NCBI GenBank assembly: GCA_023614405.1
Contig: CM042694.1
Location: forward strand, 133,429,711 to 133,493,710
Direction of reading: 5' to 3'
DNA: 64,000 nt
Origin: Avena insularis
Taxonomy: Eukaryota; Streptophyta; Magnoliopsida; Poales; Poaceae
Part shown: positions 22,285 through 34,006 of the stretch, piece after piece
How positions within the stretch are numbered: the first letter of the stretch is position 1
Layout: each line of letters opens with the position of its first letter
Notes under the pieces: generated by a model
What the model was told of the DNA's origin: nothing
Database searches by the model: none
The model's input: the letters and a program-made list of their open reading frames with translations, nothing else
Position numbers and translations under genes: made by a program

Positions 22285-22486
22285 GGTGAGCTAAGGAAGA
22301 GGCAACAACTAAAGGTGACTTAATTTTTTTGTGTTTTTAATAAAGAAAGCAAACTAGTAAAATTAATTTTTTTGTGTTTTTGATAAAGAAACAAGCAAAC
22401 GAAACAAAAGTAAACTAAGCAAAACAAAAATAACAAAGTAAACAGATTGGTTATGAGGGACTCCCCTTGTGAAGATGTCCTTGACT

Positions 22487-22503
22487 CCCCAGCAACGGCG
22501 CCA
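22487..22503 (-). promoter_or_regulatory. Primer binding site, tRNA-Asp type
   Basis: On the minus strand TGGCGCCGTTGCTGGGG matches the 3' end of tRNA-Asp except for one base, as in many grass Gypsy elements. It lies 10 bases from the LTR boundary at 22514, a little farther than usual. Confidence 0.85.
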
Positions 22504-22513
22504 GAAAAATACT

Positions 22514-23261
22514 TGCTGACTCGTGTACTAACAAGCTCGTTGGGGAACCCCAAGAGGAAGGTATGATGAGCACAGCAGTAAGTTTCCCTCAGTTATGAAA
22601 CCAAGGTTATCAATCTAGTAGGAGCAAGGAAACACCCCAAAGGTGAACCTAGCTGAACTTTGGCAGGGCGCACTACCGGTGCCAGCAGGAACGTGGAGAC
22701 CTGCACAACACAACCATAGAACTCTGCCCCCAACTTGCGATGAGGTTGTCAATCTCACGGGTTTTTCTGAAAACAAAGGATTAAACGTATCGAATGGAAG
22801 GAAGTAATAGTTTGCAGAAAGTAAACACAAAGCAGTAAACAGTTTGATTGTAGATTGTATGTAAAAGAAAGGACCGGGGTCCATAGTTCACTAGAGGTGG
22901 CTCACCTTAAGATAGATAACATGCTGGGTGAACAAATTACAGCGGGGCAATTGACAAACATCGAGAAAGCAGACAAGCATATACTAGTCATCTTGACTCC
23001 TTTGAGATTCGATTGGGCATTACAACATTATACATAGACCACCATCCAACTGCATCTATGACTAATAATCCACCTTCAGGTTATCATCCGAACCCCCTCC
23101 AGTATTAAGTTGCAAGCAACAGATTATTGTTTTATGAATTGCGTGTAAAGTAAACAATATGATTGTTCTATGAACAAAGGATTGTTGTTTTATCCCTAGT
23201 AGCAACAGCACATCTAGTACCTTAGAGATTTCTGTCACTTCCCCAGATTACTAGAGGCATG
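22514..23261 (-). repeat. 5' LTR of the Gypsy-like element, first segment
   Basis: This is the part of the 5' LTR next to the primer site. It is interrupted after gcatg (23257-23261), the target duplication of the Angela-like element, and continues at 32203 with the repeated gcatg. Confidence 0.92.
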
Positions 23262-25158
23262 TGTAGGGGTTCGTAGCATGGAAAACAAAAATTTTCTACC
23301 GCATACAAACAAACAAGCCAAGATCTATCTACTAGATTGTAGCAACGAGTCGATGGAATAACTCACCCTCGAAGATTCCAAAGTGTTTAACGAGAGCAGA
23401 TTCTCGTGGGTGATGTAGTCGTACTCTTTCCGATCTCAAGATCGCGTAGACGATCCTTCCGCAGCGTTCTCAAGAAGCGCTCCCAGTCGGTCACACGCTC
23501 GGTACGACGAAGACCTTCCTCTCCTTGTTCCAAAGCAGCGTGGAGGTTGTAGCACTCTCCTCGCGATTCCAAAGACAACGGCGTGGTACCGAGGTAGAGG
23601 AAATCCCGAGGCTTCGCCTTAAGCCGGTGCGAGTATGGTGGAGCTTATGAGAGAGGCTATTAGTGGTCTAGTAATTAGACACACCAATTAGAGGGCTCTA
23701 AACCAATTAGAAGGCTCTAAACCGAATAGCTCTAAACCGGGGTCTAGATCTAGGGTTTAGTTTAGAGGATAGGAAACTTGTGTGTCTAGAGGAGGAGGCC
23801 CTGCCCCTCCTCTTATAGGTGGGAGGGCCGGCGGCCAAGGGGAGGAGTCCCTCCCCAAGTCGTCCTTGGGAGGCGCGCCGGCCAAGGGGAGTCCTCCCCC
23901 AAGTCGGTCTCCACCTCTCCTCCTTCTCCTCTTTCCGAAAACTGGCAGTTTGACTTTTCAAACTAGCCGTTTGACTTTTCAAATTAGGATTTGAATTAAC
24001 CCTTCATTTCGGACAGCGAGAACACTTAGTACATGATGCAATCATTCCAATATGTAATGACACACTCATGTACCCTTCCCCCTCCGGAGTGCCGGACATT
24101 CCGGGACCTTCTAGAATGTTCCCGATGAAAACACCGGAATCATTCCGCTACTCCGAAACGGGACTTTCCTTATATGAATCTTATTCTCCGGACCATTCCG
24201 GATCTCCTCGTGATATCCCGGATCCCATCCGAGACTCCGAACAACATTCGGTCTCTTTCTCATAATACCATAACTACTCAAAACAACGTCGAATCCTTAA
24301 GTGTGTCTCCCTACGGTTCGTGAATTATGCGGACATGATCGAGACACTTCTCCGAACAATAACCAATAGAGGAATCTGGAAATTCATATGGCTCCCACAT
24401 ATTTCTACGATTACTTTGCGATCGAATGAACCACTTACATACGATACCAATTTCCCTTTGTCTCACGATATGTTACTTATCCGAGGTTATGATCGTCGGT
24501 ATCTCTGCATACCTAGTTCATCCTCGTTGCTGATAAGTACTCTTTTCTCGTTCCCGTGATATGTGATCCCTTGTGACCCAGTCACATGCTTGCAAGCTAA
24601 TTGGATGACATTTCACCGAGAGGGCCCAGAGAATATCTATCCGTCATGTGGATGGACAAATCCCACTCTTGATCCATGTGTTTCAACCAATACTTTCCAA
24701 ACACTCAATGCCACCTTTATAGCCACCCTGTTACGGTGTGGTGTTTGATGACATCAAAGCATCCATCCAGTAAAGGCAATATCCATGATCTCATGGTCGA
24801 AGGAACTAGGTTACTATGTATCAGAAAGCATATAGCAATTGAACTATTGAAATGACTTGATCTTTATGCTACGCTTGTCTATAGGAGTATGTCCACCATA
24901 TCATTCTCCTAACGATATGATCTTGTTGTTGATAACATCTCAATGTTCATGATAGGGAAACCACAATCATCAATCAACCAACAAGCTAGTGAAGTATAGA
25001 GGCTATACTAGGGACTTCAAATTAAGTTTACAAATCACACAAGTATTAATGGTTTCCTTGTTAATACTATTATAGCATGAATGTAAACATTTATCATAAA
25101 CACAAAGATATATAATAATAACTACATTTATTATTACCTCTAGGGCATATCTCCAACA
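23262..25158 (-). repeat. 3' LTR of the Angela-like element
   Basis: This is a 1897 bp LTR. Compared with 30321-32202, most differences are insertions or deletions of one to a few bases beside CG-rich words, not substitutions. A TATA-like ctataag is at about 23813-23819 on the element strand. Confidence 0.94.
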
Positions 25159-25172
25159 GTCTCCCACTTGCA
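25159..25172 (-). promoter_or_regulatory. Polypurine tract of the Angela-like element
   Basis: Read on the minus strand, caagtgggagac abuts the start of the 3' LTR. It is the standard Angela/BARE-type plus-strand primer. Confidence 0.88.
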
Positions 25173-25192
25173 CTAGAGTCATCCAATCTAGA

Positions 25193-26788
25193 TTACATGG
25201 TAATATACCGAACACCCATGGCAGTTTGGTGTTGGTCATGTTTTGCCCTCGGGAGAGGTTTAGTCAACGGATCCGCCACATTCAGATCTGTGTGTACTTT
25301 GCAAATCTTTATATCCCCATCCTGGATATGTTCTCGAATAGCGTGGAAACGCAGCTTGATATGCTTCAGCTTCTTGTGTGACCTTGGTTCTTGCGCATTG
25401 GCTATGGCGCCCATGTTATCACAGTAGATAGACATTGGGTCCAGCGCACTTGGAACCACACCCAGCTCTGTAATGAACTCTTTCATCCATATCGCTTCTT
25501 GTGAAGCCTCCGAAGCAGCCATGTATTCCGATTCAGTTGAAGATCTCGCCACAACGCTTTGCTTTGCACTCCTCCAGCTAACTGCACCATTCAAAATAAA
25601 TACATTATCCAGATTGTGATTTAGAATCATCCGGATCGGTGTTCCAACTAGCATCGGTGTAACCATTAACAACGAGCTGTTCATCACCTCCATAAGAAAG
25701 AACCATATCCTTAGTTCTTCTCAAGTACTTAAGGATGTTTTTGACCGCTGTCCAATGATCCACTCCTGGATCACTTTGATATCTGCTAGTTAGACTAACA
25801 GCATATGCGATGTCGGGTCTAGTACATAGCATGGCATACATTAGAGATCCTATGGCTGAGGCATAGGGAGTCTTACTCATCTTTTCTCTATCTTCTGCTG
25901 ATGTCGGACTTTGAGTTTTACTCAAGGTCGTATTGGGCAACATGGGCAAGAACCCTTTCTTGCTATTTTCCATTCCAAACCTCTTTAGAACTTTGTCCAA
26001 ATATGTACTTTGTGACAATGATATTTGGCGTTTCGATCTATCTCTATAAATCTTTATGCCTAATATGTAAGCTGCTTCGCCAAGATCCTTCATTGAAAAA
26101 CTATTATTCAAATACTCTTTGACACTATTAAGAAGGTCTACATTATTCCCAATCAACAATATGTCATCCACATACAGTATTAAGAATGCTACAGAGCTCC
26201 CACTCACTTTCTTGTAAATACAAGCTTCTCCATAAGTTTGTATAAAACCAAAACTTTTGATTACCTTATCAAAACGTTGATTCCAACTTCGGGATGCTTG
26301 CTTTAATCCATAGATGGACCGTTGAAGCTTGCATACCTTGTTAGCATCTTTAGGATCGACAAAACCTTTGGGTTGCATCATATACAACTCTTCATCAATG
26401 TCTCCATTGAGGAATGCTGTTTTGACATCCATCTGCCATATCTCATAATCATAATATGCAGATTGCTAACATAATCCTCACAGACTTTAGCTTCTACCGT
26501 GAGAAAGTCTCATCGTAGTCAACTCCTTGAATTTGTCGAAACCCTTTTTGCGACAAGTCGAGCTTTATAGACGATAACATTACCATCAAGATCTGCTTTC
26601 TTCTTGAAAATCCATTTGTTCTCGACACCTTCCGCCATCCGTAAGTCCACCAAAGTCCATACTTGGTTTTCGTACATGGATCCAATCTCGGATTTCATGG
26701 CTTCTTGCCATTTATTGGAATCTGGGCTCATCATCGCTTCCTCATATGTCTCGGGGTCATCGGTGTTGTCCACCAACATGACATTCAT
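25193..26788 (-). pseudogene. Angela-like pol: reverse transcriptase and RNase H, frameshifted
   Basis: Three overlapping minus-strand frames carry the RVT_2 region: 26788-26519 (start of RT, through NKWIFKKKAD), 26432-25605 ([36 protein letters not shown]) and 25693-25193 ([37 protein letters not shown]). The YVDD catalytic site and RNase H motifs are intact in their pieces. Frame changes occur at about 26520-26435 and 25690-25610. Given the indel-rich LTR pair, some of these breaks may be consensus errors. Confidence 0.9.
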
Positions 26789-26890
26789 AACGGAATCATA
26801 CCAATCTGGAGTGGTACGAGTTCTCGTTGACCTCCGAGGCTCAGAGCAACTTCAACCAAGTTTCATGATCACTATCATTATCTTCGTCTC

Positions 26891-27669
26891 TTATTGGTGC
26901 AGCACCACAGAACTTCTTCCGGTCTGCGCTACTCGCAATTCGAGAGAAGGTTCGACAACCTCGTCGAGTTCTACTTTCCTTCCAGTCACCTCTTTCGAGA
27001 GAAATTCCTTCTCTAGAAAGGATCCATTCTTAGCAACGAAGATTTTGCCTTCTGATCTATGATAGAAGGTATACCCAATAGTTTCCTTCGGGTATCCTAT
27101 GAAGACGCATTTTTCCGCTTTGGGTTCAAGCTTGTCCTGTAACTTCTTTACATAGGCTTCGCATCCCCAAACTTTAAGGAACGACAATTTAGGTTTCTTC
27201 CCAAACCATAATTCATATGGTGTCGTTTCAACGGATTTAGACGGTGCCCTATTTAAAGTGAATGCGGCTGTTTCTAATGCATAACCCCAAAATGATAGTG
27301 GTAAATCTGTAAGAGACATCATAGAACGAACCATATCTAAGAGAGTTCGACATTTCTGCTCAGACACACCATTACTGTGGTGTTCCCGGTGTCAATCTGA
27401 AAGTATTCCACATTTCTTCAAATGCTCGCCAAACTCGTAACTTAGATATTCACCTCCACGATCGTAACGTGAAATTTAATCTTCTTGTTACGTTGATTCT
27501 CTACCTCACTTTGAAACTCCTTAAACTTCTCGAAAGTTTCGGACTTATGTTTCATGAAATAGATATATCCATATCTACTCAAGTCATCCGTGAAGGTAAG
27601 AACATAACGATAACCATCACATGATGCTACACTCATTGGACCACACACATCGGTATGTATGATTTCCAA
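26891..27669 (-). pseudogene. Angela-like integrase, frameshifted
   Basis: Frame 27669-27442 has MEIIHTDVCGP with the first catalytic Asp and FTDDLSRYGYIY. It then loses frame just at the second catalytic Asp region (DRGGEY is legible in another frame near 27450). Frame 27367-26891 starts at NGVSEQKCRTLL, which holds the catalytic Glu, and continues through LNRAPSKSVETTPYELW and the SH3-like integrase end. At least one indel therefore separates the catalytic residues. Confidence 0.88.
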
Positions 27670-27714
27670 TAAGTCTCATAGCTCGCTCCATCATACCGTA
27701 AAATGGAGTCTTAG

Positions 27715-28392
27715 TCATTTTACCCATCGACATGCTTCGCATCTTTCAAGTGATTCAAAATCAAGTGATTCAAGAAGTCCATCGGAATGGAGTTTCTTCA
27801 TACGCTTCACTCCAATGTGACCAAGACGACAGTGCCACATATAGGTCAAATTATCGCTTGATTTCAAACGTTTAGCTTCAATGTTATTAATATGTGTATT
27901 TCCACTATCGAGATTCAATATGAATAGACCATCTATCAAAGGTGCATGTGCATGAAACATGTTACTCATATAAATCGAACAACCATTATTCTCGGATTTA
28001 AACAAGTAACCGCCTCAATAAACAAGATCCCGATATAATGTTCATGCTTAACGCAGGCACCAAATAACAATTATTTAAGTATAAAACTAATCCCGATGGT
28101 AGATGAAGAGGTAGCGTGCAATCGCGATCACATCAACCTTTGATCCGCTTCTACGCGCATCGTCACCTCGTTCTTCGCTAGCTTCCGTTTATTCTGCAGC
28201 TCTGTTTGAGTTACAAATATGAGCAACCGAACCAGTATCAAATACCCAGGCACTACTACGAATACTAGTGAGATACACATCAATAACATGTATATCAAAT
28301 ATACCTTTCTTCTTGATGTTGCCGTTCTTCAAATCTGCAAGTACCTTGGGCAATTCCGCTTCCAGTGACCTTCTCCCTTGCAGTAAAAGCAC
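27715..28392 (-). pseudogene. Angela-like protease and GAG-pre-integrase region
   Basis: Frame 28392-28189 contains WVFDTGSVAHICNS, the aspartic protease D-T-G with the usual Copia context. Frame 28005-27715 contains [15 protein letters not shown] and CEAC of the pre-integrase zinc-binding region. The ~180 bases between have stops in these frames, and the join to gag is frameshifted at 28330-28345. Confidence 0.85.
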
Positions 28393-29135
28393 TCAGTATC
28401 AGGCTTGGGTCCAGCCTTGGTCTTCTTCATCGGTATGGTAACTTTCTTACCACCCTTCTTGAAGTGTCCCTTTTGCTTAGACTTGCCTTTCTTGAATTTG
28501 GTGGTCTTATTGACCATCAACACTTGGTGCTCTTTCTTGATCTCCACTTCTGCAGATTTTAACATAGCAAACAGTTCTGGCAACTCTTTGTTCATGTTCT
28601 GCATGTTGTAGTTCATCACAAAGTTCTTGTAACTTGGTGGTAGTGATTGGAGGATGCGGTAAACTCCCAAAGTATTAGGAATCACTATACCCAAACTTTG
28701 AAGTTTATTTGCGTGCCCAGACATCTTAAGCACATGCTCACTGACGGAGCTACCCTCTTCCATCTTGCAGTTAAAGAACTTTTCAGAAGCTTCATAACTT
28801 TCAATTGCCGCATGAGTCTCAAAGATTAATTTGAGATCCTCAACAATATCATATGGATCTGACTCTTCAAATCTTTTCTGAAGCTCCGATTCTAAACCAT
28901 ACAAGATAGCACACTGAACTATGGAGTACTGATTCTTCCGAGCGAGGTAAACAGTCTTTACTTCATCGGTAGCATCAGCTGCAGGTGGGTCACCTAGCGG
29001 TGCATCCAGCACATAGGTCAAATTACCAGCTGTGAGGACAATCCTCAAATTGCGGAACCAATCCGCGAAGTTGCTTCCATTGTTTTTCAACTTTTCTTTC
29101 TCTAGGAACATTAAAATTGATGGTAGGGCTGCCAT
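28329..29135 (-). CDS. gag: Angela-like gag (capsid and zinc knuckle)
   Basis: The frame opens at the ATG for MAALPSILMFLEKEKLK (29135) and runs 268 residues. It holds a UBN2-type capsid region (GSNFADWFRNLRIVL, FNCKMEEGSSVSEHVLKM, LQSLPPSYKNFVMNYNMQN), a lysine-rich stretch, and one zinc knuckle CFYCKGEGHWKRNC near the end. In Angela/BARE elements gag continues into protease in frame; here the frame ends three residues after CPRYL, and the expected continuation is in another frame. Gag would form virus-like particles in the cytoplasm. Seven extra residues upstream of this ATG are open but less likely used. Confidence 0.9.
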   Translation of the reverse strand: MAALPSILMFLEKEKLKNNGSNFADWFRNLRIVLTAGNLTYVLDAPLGDPPAADATDEVKTVYLARKNQYSIVQCAILYGLESELQKRFEESDPYDIVEDLKLIFETHAAIESYEASEKFFNCKMEEGSSVSEHVLKMSGHANKLQSLGIVIPNTLGVYRILQSLPPSYKNFVMNYNMQNMNKELPELFAMLKSAEVEIKKEHQVLMVNKTTKFKKGKSKQKGHFKKGGKKVTIPMKKTKAGPKPDTECFYCKGEGHWKRNCPRYLQI

Positions 29136-30307
29136 TGATCTACAACATATTTGCAATAGTTTAGACTAAGTTTATGACAAATTGAGTTCAAATTAATTAA
29201 TGAAATTAAACTAGGTGAACTCCCACTCAAAACAACATCCCTCACATTGTTTTAGTGATCACACGAACCAAATCCACTACATCAACACCGATCATCACGA
29301 GAGTTGATATAGTTTCAATGGCGAACAATCATCATGTTCATCATATCTACTATATGATTCATGCTTTACCTTTCGGCGATCCGTGTTCCTGAGGCCATGT
29401 CTGTACATGCTAGGCTCGTCAAGATCAAACCTTAGCTTCCGCATAAGCAAATCTGGCTTGCTTACGTTGTATTCACCCGGAATCAAAGACACCCGATCAT
29501 CACGTGGTGCTTCGAAGCAGCAAGCTTTGGCAACGGTGCATACTAAGGGTGAACACTTTAGAACTTGAAATTTATGTGTATGAGGGATCATCTTATAATG
29601 CTACCGTCGTCTACTAAGCAATACAAGATGCATAAAGGATTAACATCACATGCAATTCATAATATGTGATATGATATGGCCTTTCTTCTTTGTGCTTCCG
29701 ATCTCCATCTTCAAGCACGAACATGATCTCCATCATCACCGGCATAGCATCAAGGTCAATGACGCTTCTTCATGGTTGTCGCCCACCAGCTTCAACTATT
29801 ACAACTATTTTGAATAGACACGCAGGTCTTAACAGAAATTAAAGACAACCATATGGCTCCTGCCGGTTGCCAACTTACAATAAGGAACATTGCATACATC
29901 AAATATAATCACAATCATGGCCATATCACATCATCAGACACCCTGCAAAACAAAGTTAGACGCTTCTACTTTCTTTGCATATTTTACGTGGTTTGGGGCT
30001 TTCCATAGGTGTCGTTCTAACCTACGAACAAGAACCACAACATTGATACTAGCATTGTTGATTACCCGTTGTAAATTGGATCTTTACTATGCTAGGAGAA
30101 ACAGGCACCCGCAAAGCCACTTATGCAATATAAATTGCATGTCAAGCGTGGAGCAAGTCTCATGAACGATGTCATGTAAGGTTAGCGGGCCTTCATCCCA
30201 ACATCCCGCAAGATGAAAAGTACACAAAAACAAATCTACAATAAAACCATCAACGCCCACAATGACCATTGTGTTCTACTCGTGCAACAGATCTACATAT
30301 AGACACG

Positions 30308-30319
30308 ACTCTGATACCA
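30308..30319 (-). promoter_or_regulatory. Primer binding site of the Angela-like element
   Basis: On the minus strand TGGTATCAGAGT follows the 5' LTR with a one-base gap, matching initiator tRNA-Met primer sites of Copia elements. Confidence 0.9.
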
Positions 30320-30320
30320 C

Positions 30321-32202
30321 TGTAGGGGTTCGTAGCATGGAAAACAAAATTTTCTACCGCATACAAACAAACAAGCCAAGATCTATCTACTAGATTGTAG
30401 CAACGAGTCGATGGAATAACTCACCCTCGAAGATTCCAAAGTGTTTAACGAGAGCAGATTCTCGTGGGTGATGTAGTCGTACTCTTTCCGATCTCAAGAT
30501 CGCGTAGACGATCCTTCAGCGCCCAGCGTTCCCATAGCGCTCCCTTGATCGGTCACACGTTCGGTACTCGACGAAGACCTTCCTCTCCCTTGTTCCAGCA
30601 GGCAGCGGAGGTTGTAGCACTCTCCTCGCGATTCCGGCAACACAACGGCGTGGTACCGGAGGTAGAGGGGAAATCCCGCAGGGCTTCGCCTTAAGCCGGT
30701 GCGAGTATGGTGGAGCTTATGAGAGAGGCTATTAGTGGTCTAGTAATTAGACACACCAATTAGAGGGCTCTAAACCAATTAGAAGGCTCTAAACCGAATA
30801 GCTCTAAACCGGGGTCTAGATCTAGGGTTTAGTTTAGAGGATAGGAAACTTGTGTGTCTAGAGGAGGAGGCCCTGCCCCTCCTCTTATAGGTGGGAGGGC
30901 CGGCCAAGGGGAGGAGTCCCGCCCCAAGTCGGCCTTGGGAGGCGCGCCGGCCAAGGGGAGTCCTCCCCCAAGTCGGTCTCCACCTCTCCTCCTTCTCCTC
31001 TTTCCAAAACGCGCTTGACTTTCAAACTAGCCGTTTGACTTTTCAAATTAGGATTTGAATTAACCCTTCATTTCGGACAGCGAGAACACTTAGTACATGA
31101 TGCAATCATTCCAATATGTAATGACACACTCATGTACCTTCCCTCCGAGTGCGGACATTCCGGGACCTTCTAGAATGTTCCCGATGAAAACACGGAATCA
31201 TTCCGCCATTCAAACGGGACTTTCCTTATATGAATCTTATTCTCCGGACCATTCCGGATCTCCTCGTGATATCCGGATCCCATCCGAGACTCAACAACAT
31301 TCGGTCTCTTTCTCATAATACCATAACTACTCAAAACAACGTCAATCCTTAAGTGTGTCTCCCTACGGTTCGTGAATTATGCGGACATGATCGAGACACT
31401 TCTCCTAATAACCAATAGAGGAATCTGGAAATTCATATGGCTCCCACATATTTCTACGATTACTTTGCGATCGAATGAACCACTTACATACGATACCAAT
31501 TTCCCTTTGTCTCACGATATGTTACTTATCCGAGGTTATGATCGCCGGTATCTCGCATACCTAGTTCATCCTCGTTCGATAAGTACTCTTTCTCGTTCCG
31601 TGATATGTGATCCCTTGTGACCCAGTCACATGCTTGCAAGCTAATTGGATGACATTTCACCGAGAGGGCCCAGAGAATATCTATCCGTCATGTGGATGGA
31701 CAAATCCCACTCTTGATCCATGTGTTTCAACCAATACTTTCCAAACACTCAATGCCACCTTTATAGCCACCCTGTTACGGTGTGGTGTTTGATGACATCA
31801 AAGCATCCATCCAGTAAAGGCAATATCCATGATCTCATGGTCGAAGGAACTAGGTTACTATGTATCAGAAAGCATATAGCAATTGAACTATTGAAATGAC
31901 TTGATCTTTATGCTACGCTTGTCTATAGGAGTATGTCCACCATATCATTCTCCTAACGATATGATCTTGTTGTTGATAACATCTCAATGTTCATGATAGG
32001 GAAACCACAATCATCAATCAACCAACAAGCTAGTGAAGTATAGAGGCTATACTAGGGACTTCAAATTAAGTTTACAAATCACACAAGTATTAATGGTTTC
32101 CTTGTTAATACTATTATAGCATGAATGTAAACATTTATCATAAACACAAAGATATATAATAATAATTACATTTATTATTACCTCTAGGGCATATCTCCAA
32201 CA
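30321..32202 (-). repeat. 5' LTR of the Angela-like element
   Basis: An 1882 bp LTR. Relative to the 3' LTR it lacks small groups of bases at many CG-containing words between about 31130 and 31600, and differs by clustered indels at 30515-30690. The last ~600 bp are nearly identical. Confidence 0.94.
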
Positions 32203-33054
32203 GCATGAACCCACTATCGAGCATAAATACTAAGTCTTAGAGTTGCTAGCATCTACATGGCCAAGATAGCTACTAACAACGGAAAGCATGGAAGATCACA
32301 AATAACAAAGACATGATAGAATCAATAATGAATCTAAAATAGCATCTCAATATCCATCGGATCCCCGCAAACACAACATGCAGAATTACAAATAGATGAT
32401 CTTGATCATGAACGGAGCTCACAAGATCTAGACATGATAGCACAAAGGAGGAGAACCAGCCATATAGCTACTACATGGACCCGTAGTCTAGAGATGAACT
32501 ACTAAGGCATCAAACTGGAGGCTTGCATTATGATGAAGAAGGCCTCCAGGGTGAATTCCCTCTTCGTCAGGGTCCCGGGAAGAGCTTCAGATCCCTCCCG
32601 ATCTAGGGATGGAGATGATGGCGGCTACAGACTCTTTCGTGGAATTTTGATCGGGTACTTAGGGTTTCCGTATCAGAGGCAATATATAGGCGGAAGGAGA
32701 GGCCGAGGGGGTGCCTGGGGTGGCCAGACCACCCCTTGGCGCGGGCCAGGCCTGGCCGTGCGGCCAGGTGGTGTGGCCAGGCCCCAGCCTCTCTCCGTCT
32801 CGTATTCTGGCTCCAGATGTCTCCCGGTAAAATAGTAACTTTGGTTTTTGTCTCGTCCAATTTTGAGAATATTCATTTTCTGACTTCCTGGAACCAAAAA
32901 CAACAGAAAACAGGCAGTTGGCACTGTGGCTCTTGTTAATAGGTTAGTCCAAGAAATCATATGAAAAGTACTCCAAAGTGTGGACAAAACACAAGAAAGT
33001 AGATAAAACCAAGCATGGAACATAAAAAATTATAGATACATTTGCAATGTATCA
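32203..33054 (-). repeat. 5' LTR of the Gypsy-like element, second segment
   Basis: This resumes with the duplicated gcatg and continues to the LTR start TGATACATT on the minus strand. It matches 18071-18909. A TATA-like tatatatt lies at about 32682-32691. Confidence 0.92.
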
Positions 33055-33059
33055 ACGCT

Positions 33060-33993
33060 TAAGGGCTTGATGCTTAGAGAGTGTTTATAGGATCGGTAGA
33101 ATCTCCGAACAATTGTAGAGAGAAAACCGGAAGGGTTTCGGTAAGTCTGGAGGATGTCCGGGGTGGAGGTGGAAGTGTTACATAACGATGGAGGTTTAAT
33201 AATATGTTAATGAATGTTAAATATTGATATAATCATTTATTCATTATTATTTAATAAAGATAATCAATTTAAAAGGTCAAAAGGCTTAATGGGCCAATTC
33301 CCGGAGGGGAGAGGGCCCATTAGGGGAAGGAGAGAGGTAGAAGGGGCAAGGGGGTTGGCCGGCTGGGCCAAGCCCACCGCATGGGGCCTACTAGGGCTGG
33401 CCGGCGGCCTCCCGTCCTCTCCTCTCCTTTAGTCCCACCCCAGGACTTTCAGGGAGGTAGTACCTCCCCTCCCCTATATATAGTGGGGTTATTTGGCTAG
33501 ATAAATACACCCAATAATCAATAAAGGTCTTCTCACTTTTGGGAGGAGCTCCAATTGATATTTTCTCTCTCTCTCCCTCTCTCGTGATCATGTCCCAAGT
33601 TCGACTTGCTGAGCGAGACATCTTCACTGGAGCACCGTCATGCCATGGGATTCGGATCCAGGAGCTCTACTTCCGCAACTGCTGCTGGATCAGGGAAGCT
33701 GGAGTCATCGTCAGGCACCGGACGTGTGTAACTCCCCGCAAGGTGTCGCACTTGGGGCACTCAAGTCGTTGAAGCCAAGGAAGCGCGAGGACTTCATCAC
33801 GACCTTGAGGTCGGCTTCTGCTCGTCTACATCAACCACGCTCTCCTGAGCGTTGACAACGCTTTTCTGTCTTCAAGGGTAAGTTCGCGAAAATCCCCTCC
33901 CGTTAATGTATTACTAATAGATAGGTCCTGGCAGCATCAGGGGATCAGGGGCGTAGTGTCAAATTTATTGTTTTCATACGCGGAACCCCTACA
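33060..33993 (+). repeat. Left LTR of the outer Copia element, second part
   Basis: This continues the LTR cut at 17319 and matches about 39370-40323 of the right LTR. A TATA box ctatatatag at about 33473-33482 is followed by a CT-rich start region. It ends CGGAACCCCTACA. Confidence 0.93.
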
Positions 33994-33994
33994 G

Positions 33995-34006
33995 TGGTAT
34001 CAGAGC
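33995..34006 (+). promoter_or_regulatory. Primer binding site of the outer Copia element
   Basis: tggtatcagagc one base after the LTR; initiator tRNA-Met type. Confidence 0.92.

Larger units (their letters stand above)
23262..32202 (-). mobile_element. Angela/BARE-like Copia element, full structure, minus strand
   Basis: The 8941 bp element has TSD gcatg (23257-23261, 32203-32207) and LTRs of 1897 and 1882 bp. On its own strand the LTRs start TGTTGGAGATATGCCCTAG and end CGAACCCCTACA. It has a tRNA-iMet primer site next to the right LTR and polypurine tract agtgggagac next to the left one. The interior encodes, in order, gag with CCHC knuckle, protease, pre-integrase and integrase, RT and RNase H, all recognisable, but pol is cut by several frameshifts. 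The uninterrupted sister LTR at about 18070-18085 is the empty site. It is the youngest insertion of the nest by position. Confidence 0.95.
17320..33054 (-). mobile_element. Gypsy-like LTR element, minus strand, itself split by a Copia element
   Basis: TSD acgct lies at 17315-17319 and 33055-33059. The minus-strand LTRs start TGATACATT (plus-strand ends 18909 and 33054) and end at plus 17320 and 22514. They are about 1.59 kb each once the 8.9 kb Angela-like insertion is removed. The primer site at 22487-22503 is the tRNA-Asp type common in Gypsy elements. Net length is about 6.8 kb. The 3.6 kb interior holds no gag or pol that I can recognise, only the unrecognised ORF at 21662-22284, so it is non-autonomous. 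Interior phrases such as ggccatccccaag and catccccaagcttgag resemble abundant Triticeae Gypsy elements of the WHAM/Sabrina sort; that family call is from memory only. Confidence 0.9.
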
